Shown one piece after another: positions 14,101 to 29,177 of a DNA stretch of 64,000 nucleotides. The DNA is from Eupeodes corollae (lineage: Eukaryota > Arthropoda > Insecta > Diptera > Syrphidae), in contig NW_026605793.1 of NCBI RefSeq assembly GCF_945859685.1, positions 1 to 64,000 on the forward strand. Reading direction: 5' to 3'. The position numbers were made by a program, and so were the translations under genes. The stretch's first letter is position 1. Each line of letters opens with the position of its first letter. Under the pieces are notes generated by a model, which was not told the DNA's origin, searched no databases, and saw nothing but the letters and a program-made list of their open reading frames with translations.

Positions 14101-15529
14101 ACTCCTAATCAAGATCTATCATTATAGATATAGATGAGTCATTTTGGAGCATCCTGAAGGATTTTTGATGTTCTAGACGAAAATCAAATCACACCCAAAA
14201 CCATCACCTGATCCTTCCCAACCCCCAAAATCGATCAAGACTTCAAAATAGATACTTGACATGTACTAGAAAAAGATACTCCTAATCAAGATCTATCATT
14301 ATAGATATAGATGAGTCATTTTGGAGCATCCTGAAGGATTTTTGATGTTCTAGACGAAAATCAAATCACACCCAAAACCATCACCTGATCCTTCCCAACC
14401 CCCAAAATCGATCAAGACTTCAAAATAGATACTTGACATGTACTAGAAAAAGATACTCCTAATCAAGATCTATCATTATAGATATAGATGAGTCATTTTG
14501 GAGCATCCTGAAGGATTTTTGATGTTCTAGACGAAAATCAAATCACACCCAAAACCATCACTTGATCCTTCCCAACCCCCAAACTCGATCAAGACTTCAA
14601 AATAGATACTTGACATGTACTAGAAAAAGATACTCCTAATCAAGATCTATCATTATAGATATAGATGAGTCATTTTGGAGCATCCTGAAGGATTTTTGAT
14701 GTTCTAGACGAAAATCAAATCACACCCAAAACCATCACCTGATCCTTCCCAACCCCCAAAATCGATCAAGACTTCAAAATAGATACTTGACATGTACTAG
14801 AAAAAGATACTCCTAATCAAGATCTATCATTATAGATATAGATGAGTCATTTTGGAGCATCCTGAAGGATTTTTGATGTTCTAGACGAAAATCAAATCAC
14901 ACCCAAAACCATCACCTGATCCTTCCCAAAACCCAAAATCGATCAAGACTTCAAAATAGATACTTGACATGTACTAGAAAAAGATACTCCTAATCAAGAT
15001 CTATCATTATAGATATAGATGAGTCATTTTGGAGCATCCTGAAGGATTTTTGATGTTCTAGACGAAAATCAAATCACACCCAAAACCATCACCTGATCCT
15101 TCCCAACCCCCAAAATCGATCAAGACTTCAAAATAGATACTTGACATGTACTAGAAAAAGATACTCCTAATCAAGATCTATCATTATAGATATAGATGAG
15201 TCATTTTGGAGCATCCTGAAGGATTTTTGATGTTCTAGACGAAAATCAAATCACACCCAAAACCATCACCTGATCCTTCCCAACCCCCAAAATCGATCAA
15301 GACTTCAAAATAGATACTTGACATGTACTAGAAAAAGATACTCCTAATCAAGATCTATCATTATAGATATAGATGAGTCATTTTGGAGCATCCTGAAGGA
15401 TTTTTGATGTTCTAGACGAAAATCAAATCACACCCAAAACCATCACCTGATCCTTCCCAACCCCCAAAATCGATCAAGACTTCAAAATAGATACTTGACA
15501 TGTACTAGAAAAAGATACTCCTAATCAAG

Positions 15530-15545
15530 ATCTATAATTATAGAT
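15530..15545. repeat. Perfect 16-bp palindrome created by C136A (copy 1)
   Basis: Change of C to A at 15536 turns the interrupted dyad into a perfect 16-bp palindrome, ATCTATAATTATAGAT. First of six such units in the window. Confidence 0.9.
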
Positions 15546-17122
15546 ATAGATGAGTCATTTTGGAGCATCCTGAAGGATTTTTGATGTTCTAGACGAAAAT
15601 CAAATCACACCCAAAACCATCACCTGATCCTTCCCAACCCCCAAAATCGATCAAGACTTCAAAATAGATACTTGACATGTACTAGAAAAAGATACTCCTA
15701 ATCAAGATCTATCATTATAGATATAGATGAGTCATTTTGGAGCATCCTGAAGGATTTTTGATGTTCTAGACGAAAATCAAATCACACCCAAAACCATCAC
15801 CTGATCCTTCCCAACCCCCAAAATCGATCAAGACTTCAAAAAAGATACTTGACATGTACTAGAAAAAGATACTCCTAATCAAGATCTATCATTATAGATA
15901 TAGATGAGTCATTTTGGAGCATCCTGAAGGATTTTTGATGTTCTAGACGAAAATCAAATCACACCCAAAACCATCACCTGATCCTTCATAACCCCCAAAA
16001 TCGATCAAGACTTCAAAATAGATACTTGACATGTACTAGGAAAAGATACTCCTAATCAAGATCTATCATTATAGATATAGATGAGTCATTTTGGAGCATC
16101 CTGAAGGATTTTTGATGTTCTAGACGAAAATCAAATCACACCCAAAACCATCACCTGATCCTTCCCAACCCCCAAAATCGATCAAGACTTCAAAATAGAT
16201 ACTTGACATGTACTAGAAAAAGATACTCCTAATCAAGATCTATCATTATAGATATAGATGAGTCATTTTGGAGCATCCTGAAGGATTTTTGATGTTCTAG
16301 ACGAAAATCAAATCACACCCAAAACCATCACCTGATCCTTCCCAACCCCCAAAATCGATCAAGACTTCAAAATAGATACTTGACATGTACTAGAAAAAGA
16401 TACTCCTAATCAAGATCTATCATTATAGATATAGATGAGTCATTTTGGAGCATCCTGAAGGATTTTTGATGTTCTAGACGAAAATCAAATCACACCCAAA
16501 ACCATCACCTGATCCTTCCCAACCCCTAAAATCGATCAAGACTTCAAAATAGATACTTGACATGTACTAGAAAAAGATACTCCTAATCAAGATCTATCAT
16601 TATAGATATAGATGAGTCATTTTGGAGCATCCTGAAGGATTTTTGATGTTCTAGACGAAAATCAAATCACACCCAAAACCATCACCTGATCCTTCCCAAC
16701 CCCCAAAATCGATCAAGACTTCAAAATAGATACTTGACATGTACTAGAAAAAGATACTCCTAATCAAGATCTATCATTATAAATATAGATGAGTCATTTT
16801 GGAGCATCCTGAAGGATTTTTGATGTTCTAGACGAAAATCAAATCACACCCAAAACCATCACCTGATCCTTCCCAACCCCCAAAATCGATCAAGACTTCA
16901 AAATAGATACTTGACATGTACTAGAAAAAGATACTCCTAATCAAGATCTATCATTATAGATATAGATGAGTCATTTTGGAGCATCCTGAAGGATTTTTGA
17001 TGTTCTAGACGAAAATCAAATCACACCCAAAACCATCACCTGATCCTTCCCAACCCCCAAAATCGATCAAGACTTCAAAATAGATACTTGACATGTAATA
17101 GAAAAAGATACTCCTAATCAAG

Positions 17123-17138
17123 ATCTATAATTATAGAT
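17123..17138. repeat. Perfect 16-bp palindrome from C136A (copy 2)
   Basis: The C136A change is at 17129, nine monomers (1593 bp) from copy 1. This unit also carries C105A at 17098. Confidence 0.9.
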
Positions 17139-20100
17139 ATAGATGAGTCATTTTGGAGCATCCTGAAGGATTTTTGATGTTCTAGACGAAAATCAAATCA
17201 CACCCAAAACCATCACCTGATCCTTCCCAACCCCCAAAATCGATCAAGACTTCAAAATAGATACTTGACATGTACTAGAAAAAGATACTCCTAATCAAGA
17301 TCTATCATTATAGATATAGATGAGTCATTTTGGAGCATCCTGAAGGATTTTTGATGTTCTAGACGAAAATCAAATCACACCCAAAACCATCACCTGATCC
17401 TTCCCAACCCCCAAAATCGATCAAGACTTCAAAATAGATACTTGACATGTACTAGAAAAAGATACTCCTAATCAAGATCTATCATTATAGATATAGATGA
17501 GTCATTTTGGAGCATCCTGAAGGATTTTTGATGTTCTAGACGAAAATCAAATCACACCCAAAACCATCACCTGATCCTTCCCAACCCCCAAAATCGATCA
17601 AGACTTCAAAATAGATACTTGACATGTACTAGAAAAAGATACTCCTAATCAAGATCTATCATTATAGATATAGATGAGTTATTTTGGAGCATCCTGAAGG
17701 ATTTTTGATGTTCTAGACGAAAATCAAAACACACCCAAAACCATCACCTGATCCTTCCCAACCCCCAAAATCGATCAAGACTTCAAAATAGATACTTGAC
17801 ATGTACTAGAAAAAGATACTCCTAATCAAGATCTATCATTATAGATATAGATGAGTCATTTTGGAGCATCCTGAAGGATTTTTGATGTTCTAGACGAAAA
17901 TCAAATCACACCCAAAACCATCACCTGATCCTTCCCAACCCCCAAAATCGATCAAGACTTCAAAATAGATACTTGACATGTACTAGAAAAAGATACTCCT
18001 AATCAAGATCTATCATTATAGATATAGATGAGTCATTTTGGAGCATCCTGAAGGATTTTTGATGTTCTAGACGAAAATCAAATCACACCCAAAACCATCA
18101 CCTGATCCTTCCCAACCCCCAAAATCGATCAAGACTTCAAAATAGATACTTGACATGTACTAGAAAAAGATACTCCTAATCAAGATCTATCATTATAGAT
18201 ATAGATGAGTCATTTTGGAGCATCCTGAAGGATTTTTGATGTTCTAGACGAAAATCAAATCACACCCAAAACCATCACCTGATCCTTCCCAACCCCCAAA
18301 ATCGATCAAGACTTCAAAATAGATACTTGACATGTACTAGAAAAAGATACTCCTAATCAAGATCTATCATTATAGATATAGATGAGTCATTTTGGAGCAT
18401 CCTGAAGGATTTTTGATGTTCTAGACGAAAATCAAATCACACCCAAAACCATCACCTGATCCTTCCCAGACCCCCAAAATCGATCAAGACTTCAAAATAG
18501 ATACTTGACATGTACTAGAAAAAGATACTCCTAATCAAGATCTATCATTATAGATATAGATGAGTCATTTTGGAGCATCCTGAAGGATTTTTGATGTTCT
18601 AGACGAAAATCAAATCACACCCAAAACCATCACCTGATCCTTCCCAACCCCCAAAATCGATCAAGACTTCAAAATAGATACTTGACATGTACTAGAAAAA
18701 GATACTCCTAATCAAGATCTATCATTATAGATATAGATGAGTCATTTTGGAGCATCCTGAAGGATTTTTGATGTTCTAGACGAAAATCAAATCACACCCA
18801 AAACCATCACCTGATCCTTCCCAACCCCCAAAATCGATCAAGACTTCAAAATAGATACTTGACATGTACTAGAAAAAGATACTCCTAATCAAGATCTATC
18901 ATTATAGATATAGATGAGTCATTTTGGAGCATCCTGAAGGATTTTTGATGTTCTAGACGAAAATCAAATCACACCCAAAACCATCACCTGATCCTTCCCA
19001 ACCCCCAAAATCGATCAAGACTTCAAAATAGATACTTGACATGTACTAGAAAAAGATACTCCTAATCAAGATCTATCATTATAGATATAGATGAGTCATT
19101 TTGGAGCATCCTGAAGGATTTTTGATGTTCTAGACGAAAATCAAATCACACCCAAAACCATCACCTGATTCTTCCCAACCCCCAAAATCGATCAAGACTT
19201 CAAAATAGATACTTGACATGTACTAGAAAAAGATACTCCTAATCAAGATCTATCATTATAGATATAGATGAGTCATTTTGGAGCATCCTGAAGGATTTTT
19301 GATGTTCTAGACGAAAATCAAATCACACCCAAAACCATCACCTGATCCTTCCCAACCCCCAAAATCGATCAAGACTTCAAAATAGATACTTGACATGTAC
19401 TAGAAAAAGATACTCCTAATCAAGATCTATCATTATAGATATAGATGAGTCATTTTGGAGCATCCTGAAGGATTTTTGATGTTCTAGACGAAAATCAAAT
19501 CACACCCAAAACCATCACCTGATCCTTCCCAACCCCCAAAATCGATCAAGACTTCAAAATAGATACTTGACATGTACTAGAAAAAGATACTCCTAATCAA
19601 GATCTATCATTATAGATATAGATGAGTCATTTTGGAGCATCCTGAAGGATTTTTGATGTTCTAGACGAAAATCAAATCACACCCAAAACCATCACCTGAT
19701 CCTTCCAACCCCCAAAATCGATCAAGACTTCAAAATAGATACTTGACATGTACTAGAAAAAGATACTCCTAATCAAGATCTATCATTATAGATATAGATG
19801 AGTCATTTTTGGAGCATCCTGAAGGATTTTTGATGTTCTAGACGAAAATCAAATCACACCCAAAACCATCACCTGATCCTTCCCAACCCCCAAAATCGAT
19901 CAAGACTTCAAAATAGATACTTGACATGTACTAGAAAAAGATACTCCTAATCAAGATCTATCATTATAGATATAGATGAGTCATTTTGGAGCATCCTGAA
20001 GGATTTTTGATGTTCTAGACGAAAATCAAATCACACCCAAAACCATCACCTGATCCTTCCCAACCCCCAAAATCGATCAAGACTTCAAAATAGATACTTG

Positions 20101-20356
20101 ACATGTACTAGAAAAAGATACTCCTAATCAAGATCTATCATTATAGATATAGATGAGTCATTTTGGAGCATCCTGAAGGATTTTTGATGTTCTAGACGAA
20201 AATCAAATCACACCCAAAAACCATCACCTGATCCTTCCCAACCCAAAATCGATCAAGACTTCAAAATAGATACTTGACATGTACTAGAAAAAGATACTCC
20301 TAATCAAGATCTATCATTATAGATATAGATGAGTCATTTTGGAGCATCCTGAAGGA

Positions 20357-20512
20357 TTTTTGATGTTCTAGACGAAAATCAAATCACACCCAAAACCATC
20401 ACCTGATCCTTCCCAACCCCCAAAATCGATCAAGACTTCAAAATAGATACTTGACATGTACTAGAAAAAGATACTGCTAATCAAGATCTATCATCCTGAG
20501 CATCCTGAAGGA
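20357..20512 (+). repeat. 156-bp truncated monomer with filler at the deletion junction
   Basis: The region from dyad centre to position 164 (26 bases) is replaced by five bases, CCTGA, net -21. The junction reads TCATCCTGAGCATCCTGA, so the filler looks like a copy of the CATCCTGA found just downstream. That pattern is typical of template switching or end joining with templated insertion. The unit also has C-to-G at 20476. The dyad is lost here. Confidence 0.92.
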
Positions 20513-21525
20513 TTTTTGATGTTCTAGACGAAAATCAAATCACACCCAAAACCATCACCTGATCCTTCCCAACCCCCAAAATCGATCAAGACTTCAAAAT
20601 AGATACTTGACATGTACTAGAAAAAGATACTCCTAATCAAGATCTATCATTATAGATATAGATGAGTCATTTTGGAGCATCCTGAAGGATTTTTGATGTT
20701 CTAGACGAAAATCAAATCACACCCAAAACCATCACCTGATCCTTCCCAACCCCCAAAATCGATCAAGACTTCAAAATAGATACTTGACATGTACTAGAAA
20801 AAGATACTCCTAATCAAGATCTATCATTATAGATATAGATGAGTCATTTTGGAGCATCCTGAAGGATTTTTGATGTTCTAGACGAAAATCAAATCACACC
20901 CAAAACCATCACCTGATCCTTCCCAACCCCCAAAATCGATCAAGACTTCAAAATAGATACTTGACATGTACTAGAAAAAGATACTCCTAATCAAGATCTA
21001 TCATTATAGATATAGATGAGTCATTTTGGAGCATCCTGAAGTATTTTTGATGTTCTAGACGAAAATCAAATCACACCCAAAACCATCACCTGATCCTTCC
21101 CAACCCCCAAAATCGATCAAGACTTCAAAATAGATACTTGACATGTACTAGAAAAAGATACTCCTAATCAAGATCTATCATTATAGATATAGATGAGTCA
21201 TTTTGGAGCATCCTGAAGGATTTTTGATGTTCTAGACGAAAATCAAATCACAGCCAAAACCATCACCTGATCCTTCCCAACCCCCAAAATCGATCAAGAC
21301 TTCAAAATAGATACTTGACATGTACTAGAAAAAGATACTCCTAATCAAGATCTATCATTATAGATATAGATGAGTCATTTTGGAGCATCCTGAAGGATTT
21401 TTGATGTTCTAGACGAAAATCAAATCACACCCAAAACCATCACCTGATCCTTCCCAACCCCCAAAATCGATCAAGACTCCAGATAGATACTTGACATGTA
21501 CTAGAAAAAGATACTCCTAATCAAG

Positions 21526-21541
21526 ATCTATAATTATAGAT
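21526..21541. repeat. Perfect 16-bp palindrome from C136A (copy 3)
   Basis: The C136A change is at 21532. The same unit has a small rearrangement near 21478-21482 (one base shorter, TTCAAAAT altered to TCCAGAT). Confidence 0.9.
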
Positions 21542-24500
21542 ATAGATGAGTCATTTTGGAGCATCCTGAAGGATTTTTGATGTTCTAGACGAAAATCAAA
21601 TCACACCCAAAACCATCACCTGATCCTTCCCACCCCCAAAATCGATCAAGACTTCAAAATAGATACTTGACATGTACTAGAAAAAGATACTCCTAATCAA
21701 GATCTATCATTATAGATATAGATGAGTCATTTTGGAGCATCCTGAAGGATTTTTGATGTTCTAGACGAAAATCAAATCACACCCAAAACCATCACCTGAT
21801 CCTTCCCAACCCCCAAAATCGATCAAGACTTCAAAATAGATACTTGACATGTACTAGAAAAAGATACTCCTAATCAAGATCTATCATTATAGATATAGAT
21901 GAGTCATTTTGGAGCATCCTGAAGGATTTTTGATGTTCTAGACGAAAATCAAATCACACCCAAAACCATCACCTGATCCTTCCCAACCCCCAAAATCGAT
22001 CAAGACTTCAAAATAGATACTTGACATGTACTAGAAAAAGATACTTCTAATCAAGATCTATCATTATAGATATAGATGAGTCATTTTGGAGCATCCTGAA
22101 GGATTTTTGATGTTCTAGACGAAAATCAAATCACACCCAAAACCATCACCTGATCCTTCCCAACCCCCAAAATCGATCAAGACTTCAAAATAGATACTTG
22201 ACATGTACTAGAAAAAGATACTCCTAATCAAGATCTATCATTATAGATATAGATGAGTCATTTTGGAGCATCCTGAAGGATTTTTGATGTTCTAGACGAA
22301 AATCAAATCACACCCAAAACCATCACCTGATCCTTCCCAAATCCCAAAATCGATCAAGACTTCAAAATAGATACTTGACATGTACTAGAAAAAGATACTC
22401 CTAATCAAGATCTATCATTATAGATATAGATGAGTCATTTTGGAGCATCCTGAAGGATTTTTGATGTTCTAGACGAAAATCAAATCACACCCAAAACCAT
22501 CACCTGATCCTTCCCAACCCCCAAAATCGATCAAGACTTCAAAATAGATACTTGACATGTACTAGAAAAAGATACTCCTAATCAAGATCTATCATTATAG
22601 ATATAGATGAGTCATTTTGGAGCATCCTGAAGGATTTTTGATGTTCTAGACGAAAATCAAATCACACCCAAAACCATCACCTGATCCTTCCCAACCCCCA
22701 AAATCGATCAAGACTTCAAAATAGATACTTGACATGTACTAGAAAAAGATACTCCTAATCAAGATCTATCATTATAGATATAGATGAGTCATTTTGGAGC
22801 ATCCTGAAGGATTTTTGATGTTCTAAACGAAAATCAAATCACACCCAAAACCATCACCTGATCCTTCCCAACCCCCAAAATCGATCAAGACTTCTAAATA
22901 GATACTTGACATGTACTAGAAAAAGATACTCCTAATCAAGATCTATCATTATAGATATAGATGAGTCATTTTGGAGCATCCTGAAGGATTTTTGATGTTC
23001 TAGACGAAAATCAAATCACACCCAAAACCATCACCTGATCCTTCCCAACCCCCAAAATCGATCAAGACTTCAAAATAGATACTTGACATGTACTAGAAAA
23101 AGATACTCCTAATCAAGATCTATCATTATAGATATAGATGAGTCATTTTGGAGCATCCTGAAGGATTTTTGATGTTCTAGACGAAAATCAAATCACACCC
23201 AAAACCATCACCTGATCCTTCCCAACCCCCAAAATCGATCAAGACTTCAAAATAGATACTTGACATGTACTAGAAAAAGATACTCCTAATCAAGATCTAT
23301 CATTATAGATATAGATGAGTCATTTTGGAGCATCCTGAAGGATTTTTGATGTTCTAGACGAAAATCAAATCACACCCAAAACCATCACCTGATCCTTCCC
23401 AACCCCCAAAATCGATCAAGACTTCAAAATAGATACTTGACATGTACTAGAAAAAGATACTCCTAATCAAGATCTATCATTATAGATATAGATGAGTCAT
23501 TTTGGAGCATCCTGAAGGATTTTTGATGTTCTAGACGAAAATCAAATCACACCCAAAACCATCACCTGATCCTTCCCAACCCCCAAAATCGATCAAGACT
23601 TCAAAATAGATACTTGACATGTACTAGAAAAAGATACTCCTAATCAAGATCTATCATTATAGATATAGATGAGTCATTTTGGAGCATCCTGAAGGATTTT
23701 TGATGTTCTAGACGAAAATCAAATCACACCCAAAACCATCACCTGATCCTTCCCAACCCCCAAAATCGATCAAGACTTCAAAATAGATACTTGACATGTA
23801 CTAGAAAAAGATACTCCTAATCAAGATCTATCATTATAGATATAGATGAGTCATTTTGGAGCATCCTGAAGGATTTTTGATGTTCTAGACGAAAATCAAA
23901 TCACACCCAAAACCATCACCTGATTCTTCCCAACCCCCAAAATCGATCAAGACTTCAAAATAGATACTTGACATGTACTAGAAAAAGATACTCCTAATCA
24001 AGATCTATCATTATAGATATAGATGAGTCATTTTGGAGCATCCTGAAGGATTTTTGATGTTCTAGACGAAAATCAAATCACACCCAAAACCATCACCTGA
24101 TCCTTCCCAACCCCCAAAATCGATCAAGACTTCAAAATAGATACTTGACATGTACTAGAAAAAGATACTCCTAATCAAGATCTATCATTATAGATATAGA
24201 TGAGTCATTTTGGAGCATCCTGAAGGATTTTTGATGTTCTAGACGAAAATCAAATCACACCCAAAACCATCACCTGATCCTTCCCAACCCCCAAAATCGA
24301 TCAAGACTTCAAAATAGATACTTGACATGTACTAGAAAAAGATACTCCTAATCAAGATCTATCATTATAGATATAGATGAGTCATTTTGGAGCATCCTGA
24401 AGGATTTTTGATGTTCTAGACGAAAATCAAATCACACCCAAAACCATCACCTGATCCTTCCCAACCCCCAAAATCGATCAAGACTTCAAAATAGATACTT

Positions 24501-27058
24501 GACATGTACTAGAAAAAGATACTCCTAATCAAGATCTATCATTATAGATATAGATGAGTCATTTTGGAGCATCCTGAAGGATTTTTGATGTTCTAGACGA
24601 AAATCAAATCACACCCAAAACCATCACCTGATCCTTCCCAACCCCCAAAATCGATCAAGACTTCAAAATAGATACTTGACATGTACAAGAAAAAGATGCT
24701 CCTAATCAAGATCTATCATTATAGATATAGATGAGTCATTTTGGAGCATCCTGAAGGATTTTTGATGTTCTAGACGAAAATCAAATCACACCCAAAACCA
24801 TCACCTGATCCTTCCCAACCCCCAAAATCGATCAAGACTTCAAAATAGATACTTGACATGTACTAGAAAAAGATACTCCTAATCAAGATCTATCATTATA
24901 GATATAGATGAGTCATTTTGGAGCATCCTGAAGGATTTTTGATGTTCTAGACGAAAATCAAATCACACCCAAAACCATCACCTGATCCTTCCCAACCCCC
25001 AAAATCGATCAAGACTTCAAAATAGATACTTGACATGTACTAGAAAAAGATACTCCTAATCAAGATCTATCATTATAGATATAGATGAGTCATTTTGGAG
25101 CATCCTGAAGGATTTTTGATGTTCTAGACGAAAATCAAATCACACCCAAAACCATCACCTGATCCTTCCCAACCCCCAAAATCGATCAAGACGTCAAAAT
25201 AGATACTTGACATGTACTAGAAAAAGATACTCCTAATCAAGATCTATCATTATAGATATAGATGAGTCATTTTGGAGCATCCTGAAGGATTTTTGATGTT
25301 CTAGACGAAAATCAAATCACACCCAAAACCATCACCTGATCCTTCCCAACCCCCAAAATCGATCAAGACTTCAAAATAGATACTTGACATGTACTAGAAA
25401 AAGATACTCCTAATCAAGATCTATCATTATAGATATAGATGAGTCATTTTGGAGCATCCTGAAGGATTTTTGATGTTCTAGACGAAAATCAAATCACACC
25501 CAAAACCATCACCTGATCCTTCCCAACCCCCAAAATCGATCAAGACTTCAAAATAGATACTTGACATGTACTAGAAAAAGATACTCCTAATCAAGATCTA
25601 TCATTATAGATATAGATGAGTCATTTTGGAGCATCCTGAAGGATTTTTGATGTTCTAGACGAAAATCAAATCACACCCAAAACCATCACCTGATCCTTCC
25701 CAACCCCCAAAATCGATCAAGACTTCAAAATAGATACTTGACATGTACTAGAAAAAGATACTCCTAATCAAGATCTATCATTATAGATATAGATGAGTCA
25801 TTTTGGAGCATCCTGAAGGATTTTTGATGTTCTAGACGAAAATCAAATCACACCCAAAACCATCACCTGATCCTTCCCAACCCCCAAAATCGATCAAGAC
25901 TTCAAAATAGATACTTGACATGTACTAGAAAAAGATACTCCTAATCAAGATCTATCATTATAGATATAGATGAGTCATTTTGGAGCATCCTGAAGGATTT
26001 TTGATGTTCTAGACGAAAATCAAATCACCCAAAACCATCACCTGATCCTTCCCAACCCCCAAAATCGATCAAGACTTCAAAATAGATACTTGACATGTAC
26101 TAAAAAAAGATACTCCTAATCAAGATCTATCATTATAGATATAGATGAGTCATTTTGGAGCATCCTGAAGGATTTTTGATGTTCTAGACGAAAATCAAAT
26201 CACACCCAAAACCATCACCTGATCCTTCCCAACCCCCAAAATCGATCAAGACTTCAAAATAGATACTTGACATGTACTAGAAAAAGATACTCCTAATCAA
26301 GATCTATCATTATAGATATAGATGAGTCATTTTGGAGCATCCTGAAGGATTTTTGATGTTCTAGACGAAAATCAAATCACACCCAAAACCATCACCTGAT
26401 CCTTCCCAACCCCCAAAATCGATCAAGACTTCAAAATAGATACTTGACATGTACTAGAAAAAGATACTCCTAATCAAGATCTATCATTATAGATATAGAT
26501 GAGTCATTTTGGAGCATCCTGAAGGATTTTTGATGTTCTAGACGAAAATCAAATCACACCCAAAACCATCACCTGATCCTTCCCAACCCCAAAAAATCGA
26601 TCAAGACTTCAAAATAGATACTTGGCATGTACTAGAAAAAGATACTCCTAATCAAGATCTATCATTATAGATATAGATGAGTCATTTTGGAGCATCCTGA
26701 AGGATTTTTGATGTTCTAGACGAAAATCAAATCACACCCAAAACCATCACCTGATCCTTCCCAACCCCCAAAATCGATCAAGACTTCAAAATAGATACTT
26801 GACATGTACTAAAAAAAGATACTCCTAATCAAGATCTATCATTATAGATATAGATGAGTCATTTTGGAGCATCCTGAAGGATTTTTGATGTTCTAGACGA
26901 AAATCAAATCACACCCAAAACCATCACCTGATCCTTCCCAACCCCCAAAATCGATCAAGACTTCAAAATAGATACTTGACATGTACTAGAAAAAGATACT
27001 CCTAATCAAGATCTATCATTATAGATATAGATGAGTCATTTTGGAGCATCCTGAAGGA

Positions 27059-27241
27059 TTTTTGATGTTCTAGACGAAAATCAAATCACACCCAAAACCA
27101 TCACCTGATCCTTCCCAACCCCCAAAATCGATCAAGACTTCAAAATAGATACTTGACATGTACTAGAAAAAGATACTCCTAATCAAGATCTATAATTATA
27201 GATATAGATATAGATGAGTCATTTTGGAGGATCCTGAAGGA
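27059..27241 (+). repeat. 183-bp monomer with an extra ATAGAT and the C136A palindrome
   Basis: ATAGAT, normally present twice in tandem after the dyad centre, is present three times (net +6), which fits slippage of one 6-base repeat. The unit also carries C136A (27194), so the palindrome at 27188-27203 is perfect, and C166G (27230), which creates GGATCC. It is the only large insertion in the window. Confidence 0.93.
27188..27203. repeat. Perfect 16-bp palindrome from C136A (copy 4)
   Basis: Palindrome inside the 183-bp unit; the added ATAGAT follows it directly. Confidence 0.9.
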
Positions 27242-29011
27242 TTTTTGATGTTCTAGACGAAAATCAAATCACACCCAAAACCATCACCTGATCCTTCCCA
27301 ACCCCCAAAATCGATCAAGACTTCAAAATAGATACTTGACATGTACTAGAAAAAGATACTCCTAATCAAGATCTATCATTATAGATATAGATGAGTCATT
27401 TTGGAGCATCCTGAAGGATTTTTGATGTTCTAGACGAAAATCAAATCACACCCAAAACCATCACCTGATCCTTCCCAACCCCCAAAATGGATCAAGACTT
27501 TAAAATAGATACTTGACATGTAATAGAAAAAGATACTCCTAATCAAGATCTATCATTATAGATATAGATGAGTCATTTTGGAGCATCCTGAAGGATTTTT
27601 GATGTTCTAGACGAAAATCAAATCACACCCAAAACCATCACCTGATCCTTCCCAACCCCCAAAATCGATCAAGACTTCAAAATAGATACTTGACATGTAC
27701 TAGAAAAAGATACTCCTAATCAAGATCTATCATTATAGATATAGATGAGTCATTTTGGAGCATCCTGAAGGATTTTTGATGTTCTAGACGAAAATCAAAT
27801 CACACCCAAAACCATCACCTGATCCTTCCCAACCCCCAAAATCGATCAAGACTTCAAAATAGATACTTGACATGTACTAGAAAAAGATACTCCTAATCAA
27901 GATCTATCATTATAGATATAGATGAGTCATTTTGGAGCATCCTAAAGGATTTTTGATGTTCTAGACGAAAATCAAATCACACCCAAAACCATCACCTGAT
28001 CCTTCCCAACCCCCAAAATCGACCAAGACTTCAAAATAGATACTTGACATGTACTAGAAAGAGATACTCCTAATCAAGATCTATCATTATAGATATAGAT
28101 GAGTCATTTTGGAGGATCCTGAAGGATTTTTGATGTTCTAGACGAAAATCAAATCACACCCAAAACCATCACCTGATCCTTCCTAACCCCCAAAATCGAT
28201 CAAGACTTCAAAATAGATACTTGACATGTACTAGAAAAAGATACTCCTAATCAAGATCTATCATTATAGATATAGATGAGTCATTTTGGAGCATCCTGAA
28301 GGATTTTTGATGTTCTAGACGAAAATCAAATCACACCCAAAACCATCACCTGATCCTTCCCAACCCCCAAAATCGATCAAGACTTCAAAATAGATACTTG
28401 ACATGTACTAGAAAAAGATACTCCTAATCAAGATCTATCATTATAGATATAGATGAGTCATTTTGGAGCATCCTGAAGGATTTTTGATGTTCTAGACGAA
28501 AATCAAATCACACCCAAAACCATCACCTGATCCTTCCCAACCCCCAAAATCGATCAAGACTTCAAAATAGATACTTGACATGTACTAGAAAAAGATACTC
28601 CTTATCAAGATCTATCATTATAGATATAGATGAGTCATTTTGGAGCATCCTGAAAGATTTTTGATGTTCTAGACGAAAATCAAATCACACCCAAAACCAT
28701 CACCTGATCCTTCCCAACCCCCAAAATCGATCAAGACTTCAAAATAGATACTTGACATGTACTAGAAAAAGATACTCCTAATCAAGATCTATCATTATAG
28801 ATATAGATGAGTCATTTTGGAGCATCCTGAAGGATTTTTGATGTTCTAGACGAAAATCAAATCACACCCAAAACCATCACCTGATCCTTCCCAACCCCCA
28901 AAATCGATCAAGACTTCAAAATAGATACTTGACATGTACTAGAAAAAGATACTCCTAATCAAGATCTATCATTATAGATATAGATGAGTCATTTTGGAGC
29001 ATCCTGAAGGA

Positions 29012-29177
29012 TTTTTGATGTTCTAGACGAAAATCAAATCACACCCAAAACCATCACCTGATCCTTCCCAACCCCCAAAATCGATCAAGACTTCAAAATA
29101 GATACTTGACATGTACTAGAAAAAGATACTCCTATCATTATAGATATAGATGAGTCATTTTGGAGCATCCTGAAGGA
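29012..29177 (+). repeat. 166-bp monomer with an 11-bp deletion
   Basis: Eleven bases between two CTA trinucleotides (positions 121-123 and 132-134) are missing, leaving one CTA. The 3-bp direct repeat at the ends points to slippage or microhomology joining. The left arm of the dyad is partly affected and the AGATCT site is gone. Confidence 0.92.

Noticed and set aside
27059..27241. Transposable element insertion
   Set aside because: The only sizeable insertion is six bases and is an extra ATAGAT copy. No foreign sequence or target-site duplication is seen anywhere.
27230..28115. Five-unit duplication marked by C166G
   Set aside because: Only one change is shared and neighbouring variants differ, so recurrence or conversion cannot be excluded; not annotated as a block.
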